Shown here one piece after another: positions 24,774-26,888 of a DNA stretch of 26,888 nt. Position 1 is the stretch's first letter, and each line of letters starts with the position of its first letter. Position numbers and translations under genes: made by a program. Under the pieces are notes generated by a model. It had not been told where the DNA came from and ran no database searches. It saw only the letters and a program-made list of their open reading frames with translations. The DNA is from UBA9647 sp049522195. Its GTDB lineage: Bacteria; Bacteroidota; Ignavibacteria; UBA10030. Location of the stretch: positions 1-26,888 of the forward strand of contig JBEKOB010000062.1 in NCBI GenBank assembly GCA_049522195.1, read 5' to 3'.

Positions 24774-24964
24774 CGTACTCGGAAAGTGAATACTACCCTG
24801 TCCGGCGGTTCCGCTTTACCGTCGCCTATCTGTCCATCCTGATCATCCTTGTGGTCATCCTCGGACTATTGAGCCATCGGACAATCTCTGTCGACCGGCC
24901 TGTGTGGAAATCCTCAACCTACGGCGAGCCACGGGACACGAGGAGTGTAAAGGCAGGGCGCTGA
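24770..24964 (+). CDS. Small single-span membrane protein with RPVWKS motif, kdp-linked (64 aa)
   Basis: The protein starts inside the kdpB stop codon (ATGA), so it is translationally coupled to the pump. It has RR at 12-13, a hydrophobic span of about 16-34 (TVAYLSILIILVVILGLL), SHR at 35-37 and RPVWKS at 43-48, then a polar, basic tail. It is clearly homologous to the 66-aa protein at 17138-17338. It is not KdpC, which is encoded at 20105 and has different motifs, and it is unlike KdpF. It may be an added membrane subunit or regulator of the Kdp pump; no known family is recognised. Confidence 0.8.
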   Translation: MTYSESEYYPVRRFRFTVAYLSILIILVVILGLLSHRTISVDRPVWKSSTYGEPRDTRSVKAGR

Positions 24965-25133
24965 ACCACCGGGCGGTATCCTTGGGCCAACCACTCTGTG
25001 TCACTCGGCATCAGGGGAGTTGCGCGACCATTTCGACTTGCACAGATAAGTCTGAAGTGCTCGCCGAAGCAATTCAATCGAACAAGAGAATAGGAAACAC
25101 TCTTTGTCAAGAAAAATCACACAGAAAGGGAAC

Positions 25134-26483
25134 ATGAAAAAGTTAGTTCTTGTGTTTATCGCAATGTCGTCATTATGCTTAGGACAAACCGATTCTGCGA
25201 AGACGTCTTCTTCGGCCGACACTGCCGCCGTGCCGTTTGCGTTCGGCGATTTCACATGGCTGAACGGCAACACCAGGCAGAACACTTCCATCCTCGATTC
25301 TAAATATTTTACGGGCGAATTCCGCGCCGACGTCTCGTACATCGCAGACTTTAATCAACCAGTGGATCACACGCTCTCTGGAACTTCGGAAAGCGGCCGG
25401 ACGAGTGAGGTACAGGTTCAGCAGCTCGGTATCGGCGGAGACTTTCATGTCGGACACGCGCTAGGGCGGCTCATGACGCAGTTCGGCATGTATTCCACGA
25501 TGACTCCGAGAAACGATGCAAGTCCAAGCCGAGGTCAATGGCAACTTGACAACGCGTATCGTTATGTTTCTGAGGCCTACGGGGGTTACCATTGGGATGT
25601 CATGAACGGTATTAATTTTGAGGCAGGTATTTTCATGTCGTACGTCGGGTTGTTCGGCTACTACAATTTCGATAACTGGGCTTACCAACCGTCGTACGTT
25701 TCTTCCAACACGCCATGGTTTTTCAACGGCATTCGTGTGCAGATCTTTACGAGCGATAAACTCAAGATCGAGCCGTGGATCATTAACGGCTGGCAATCGT
25801 ACGGAATGTTTAACCATACGCCGGGCGTCGGGTTTCAAATCCTGTGGCGACCCAAAGAATCCGTTTCCATCCTCTCCAACGGCTACTATGGCCACGATTG
25901 GCTCGGAATTCCCGATCGCATGAGAATTCACAGCGACAATAGCGTTGAGATCAAGTACTACGACGATCCGTCCAAGACCCTGGACAAGGCGGCCTTTTCT
26001 ATCACGGGAGATATTGGATGGGAAAGCGGTGGCGGAGTTAATGGTCTCACCAGCGCTCCGGGATCTCCGGCGCAATACTTCGCAGGAGGCATGATTTACA
26101 ACCGCTTGTGGTTTGATCATGACCAGTTCGCCGTGACTCTCGGTGGCGGGGGAATTACCAATCCCGGCCGGTATCTCGTGCTTATGCCGCCGATCAACGG
26201 AGCAACCGCGTTTTCAGGAACGCAGTATTTCACCGAAAACCCGGGCGATCAATTCAAGGCGTGGGATTGCTCAATCACGTTCGATTACATGCCGGATGAC
26301 TGGACAACGTTCCGCATCGAATTCAATCATCGCGAGGCGAACGTTCCGTACTTCGCGGGTAGCGGGGGCGTCACCCCGCCGAATGGCAACACCGGCGCTC
26401 TCGGCTCAAGCGTTGACGGTTGGGCGCCGGATCTTCGCAAAACCGAAAGCCGCATGTACCTCGCCTTACTTGTGAAATTTTGA
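25134..26483 (+). CDS. Outer-membrane beta-barrel porin, BBP2/OmpL-like
   Basis: Protein of 449 aa with a signal peptide (KKLVLVFIAMSSLCLGQ) and long alternating beta-strand segments rich in Gly and aromatic residues, ending in the C-terminal Phe (YLALLVKF) typical of outer-membrane barrels. Segments FTWLNGNTRQNTSILDSKYFTGEFRADVSY, YRYVSEAYGGYHWDVMNGINFEAGIFMSYVG and NPGDQFKAWDCSITFDYMPDDWTTFRIEFNHREANVPYFAG fit putative beta-barrel porin-2 (PF07642). Such porins often follow kdp genes in Bacteroidota and may let K+ into the periplasm (inference). AAAGGG precedes ATG 25134. The 169-nt gap after the 64-aa gene holds no clear terminator, so it may belong to the kdp transcript. Confidence 0.85.
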   Translation: MKKLVLVFIAMSSLCLGQTDSAKTSSSADTAAVPFAFGDFTWLNGNTRQNTSILDSKYFTGEFRADVSYIADFNQPVDHTLSGTSESGRTSEVQVQQLGIGGDFHVGHALGRLMTQFGMYSTMTPRNDASPSRGQWQLDNAYRYVSEAYGGYHWDVMNGINFEAGIFMSYVGLFGYYNFDNWAYQPSYVSSNTPWFFNGIRVQIFTSDKLKIEPWIINGWQSYGMFNHTPGVGFQILWRPKESVSILSNGYYGHDWLGIPDRMRIHSDNSVEIKYYDDPSKTLDKAAFSITGDIGWESGGGVNGLTSAPGSPAQYFAGGMIYNRLWFDHDQFAVTLGGGGITNPGRYLVLMPPINGATAFSGTQYFTENPGDQFKAWDCSITFDYMPDDWTTFRIEFNHREANVPYFAGSGGVTPPNGNTGALGSSVDGWAPDLRKTESRMYLALLVKF

Positions 26484-26582
26484 CGCATGAGTACCATCTT
26501 CTTCATGTCGTTGAAGCCGCCGGCTTTGAAATCCGAAACGCACTTGGTCGGATCACTCCTAGTCCGTTTCTAACTTGAAGTG

Positions 26583-26888
26583 ATGAGAAACCAGATATTC
26601 GTGATACGACACTTCCCACGTTCAATCGGGAGAGCCCTCATCACCAACTACGGCACCCAATTCTTATCTGGCATGAAAAAGTTCTCGATCAGAATTGCTC
26701 TTGGACCGTTTGTCTGGGGAGGAAACGAACCGATCTACGATCTACCGCTCATCGAACTCAGAAGGTCCGGTGAGGTGTACATCACATTTCCTGAGGGTGC
26801 CAACCTTTCTGTCGGGGAAGTATATCTCATCGTACGACCGATCGGATTGTCGGGCGATGGATATTTCTTCCTTGGGCGACCGCGAAGA
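26583..26888 (+). CDS. ORF of unknown function, cut by the window end
   Basis: From ATG 26583 (or GTG 26580, just after an in-frame TAA at 26571) the frame is open for 102 codons to the last base. The sequence MRNQIFVIRHFPRSIGRALI leads into a beta-rich stretch with GPFVWGGNEPIYDLPLIELRR and VYITFPEGANLSVGEVYLIVRP. I see no signal peptide and recognise no family. The composition resembles a genuine protein, but without its end and with only a weak GAAGTG before the start it remains provisional. Confidence 0.45.
   Translation, partial: MRNQIFVIRHFPRSIGRALITNYGTQFLSGMKKFSIRIALGPFVWGGNEPIYDLPLIELRRSGEVYITFPEGANLSVGEVYLIVRPIGLSGDGYFFLGRPRR

Noticed and set aside
24770..24964. Reading the 64-aa protein as a truncated KdpC
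   Set aside because: A complete KdpC is encoded at 20105-20698, and the 64-aa protein has none of its periplasmic motifs.
1..26888. CRISPR arrays, tRNA or rRNA genes, prophage
   Set aside because: No regularly spaced repeats, tRNA-like cloverleaf or phage genes were seen in any intergenic region.

Overview
The window comes from a bacterium of the FCB superphylum (Bacteroidota, Ignavibacteriota or a relative). The best sign is a secreted M1 aminopeptidase ending in a type IX secretion (Por) sorting domain with the YPNPFNPSTT signature. A carboxypeptidase-regulatory-domain exported protein, a BBP2/OmpL-like outer-membrane porin and Tat-exported Gfo/Idh/MocA oxidoreductases agree with this. Base composition looks balanced to slightly GC-rich throughout. 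The phylum is an inference; no rRNA or other marker gene is present.

Layout: 1-106 is the 3' tail of an IS30-type transposase. 229-4231 (+) holds two Gfo/Idh/MocA oxidoreductases, an exported cupin and an exported protein of unknown function, closed by a hairpin terminator. 4448-8643 (+) holds a YchF-type ATPase and a soluble hybrid histidine kinase with five PAS-like domains. It converges on a minus-strand response regulator fused to an RsbW-like ATPase domain (8775-9668). 9857-13197 (-) is a secreted amidohydrolase/prolidase-like protein plus the T9SS M1 aminopeptidase, a likely peptide-degrading pair. 13607-15526 (+) is a long-chain acyl-CoA synthetase. It converges, across a perfect 24-nt palindrome, on an exported carboxypeptidase-regulatory-domain protein (15601-16716, -).

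The right third (about 17.0-26.5 kb) looks like a potassium-uptake island. An APC-superfamily permease with a C-terminal USP-like domain (KimA-like in architecture) lies behind a hairpin-rich leader. It is followed by a rearranged high-affinity Kdp operon in the order kdpC, 37-aa ORF, kdpF, kdpA, kdpB, 64-aa membrane protein, and then an outer-membrane porin. A sequence matching 14 of 17 positions of the E. coli KdpE operator, as I remember it, sits upstream of kdpC. No kdpD/kdpE is in the window.

The most novel observation is a pair of tiny single-span membrane proteins, 66 aa (17138-17338, -) and 64 aa (24770-24964, +). They align without gaps for 40 residues and share RR, LIIL, SHR and RPVWKS motifs. 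One is divergent from the APC permease and the other is translationally coupled to the end of kdpB. I do not recognise the family. With the permease leader and the reordered kdp operon, this suggests an uncharacterised small-protein component of K+ homeostasis. The window ends inside an open reading frame (26583 onward) of unknown function.
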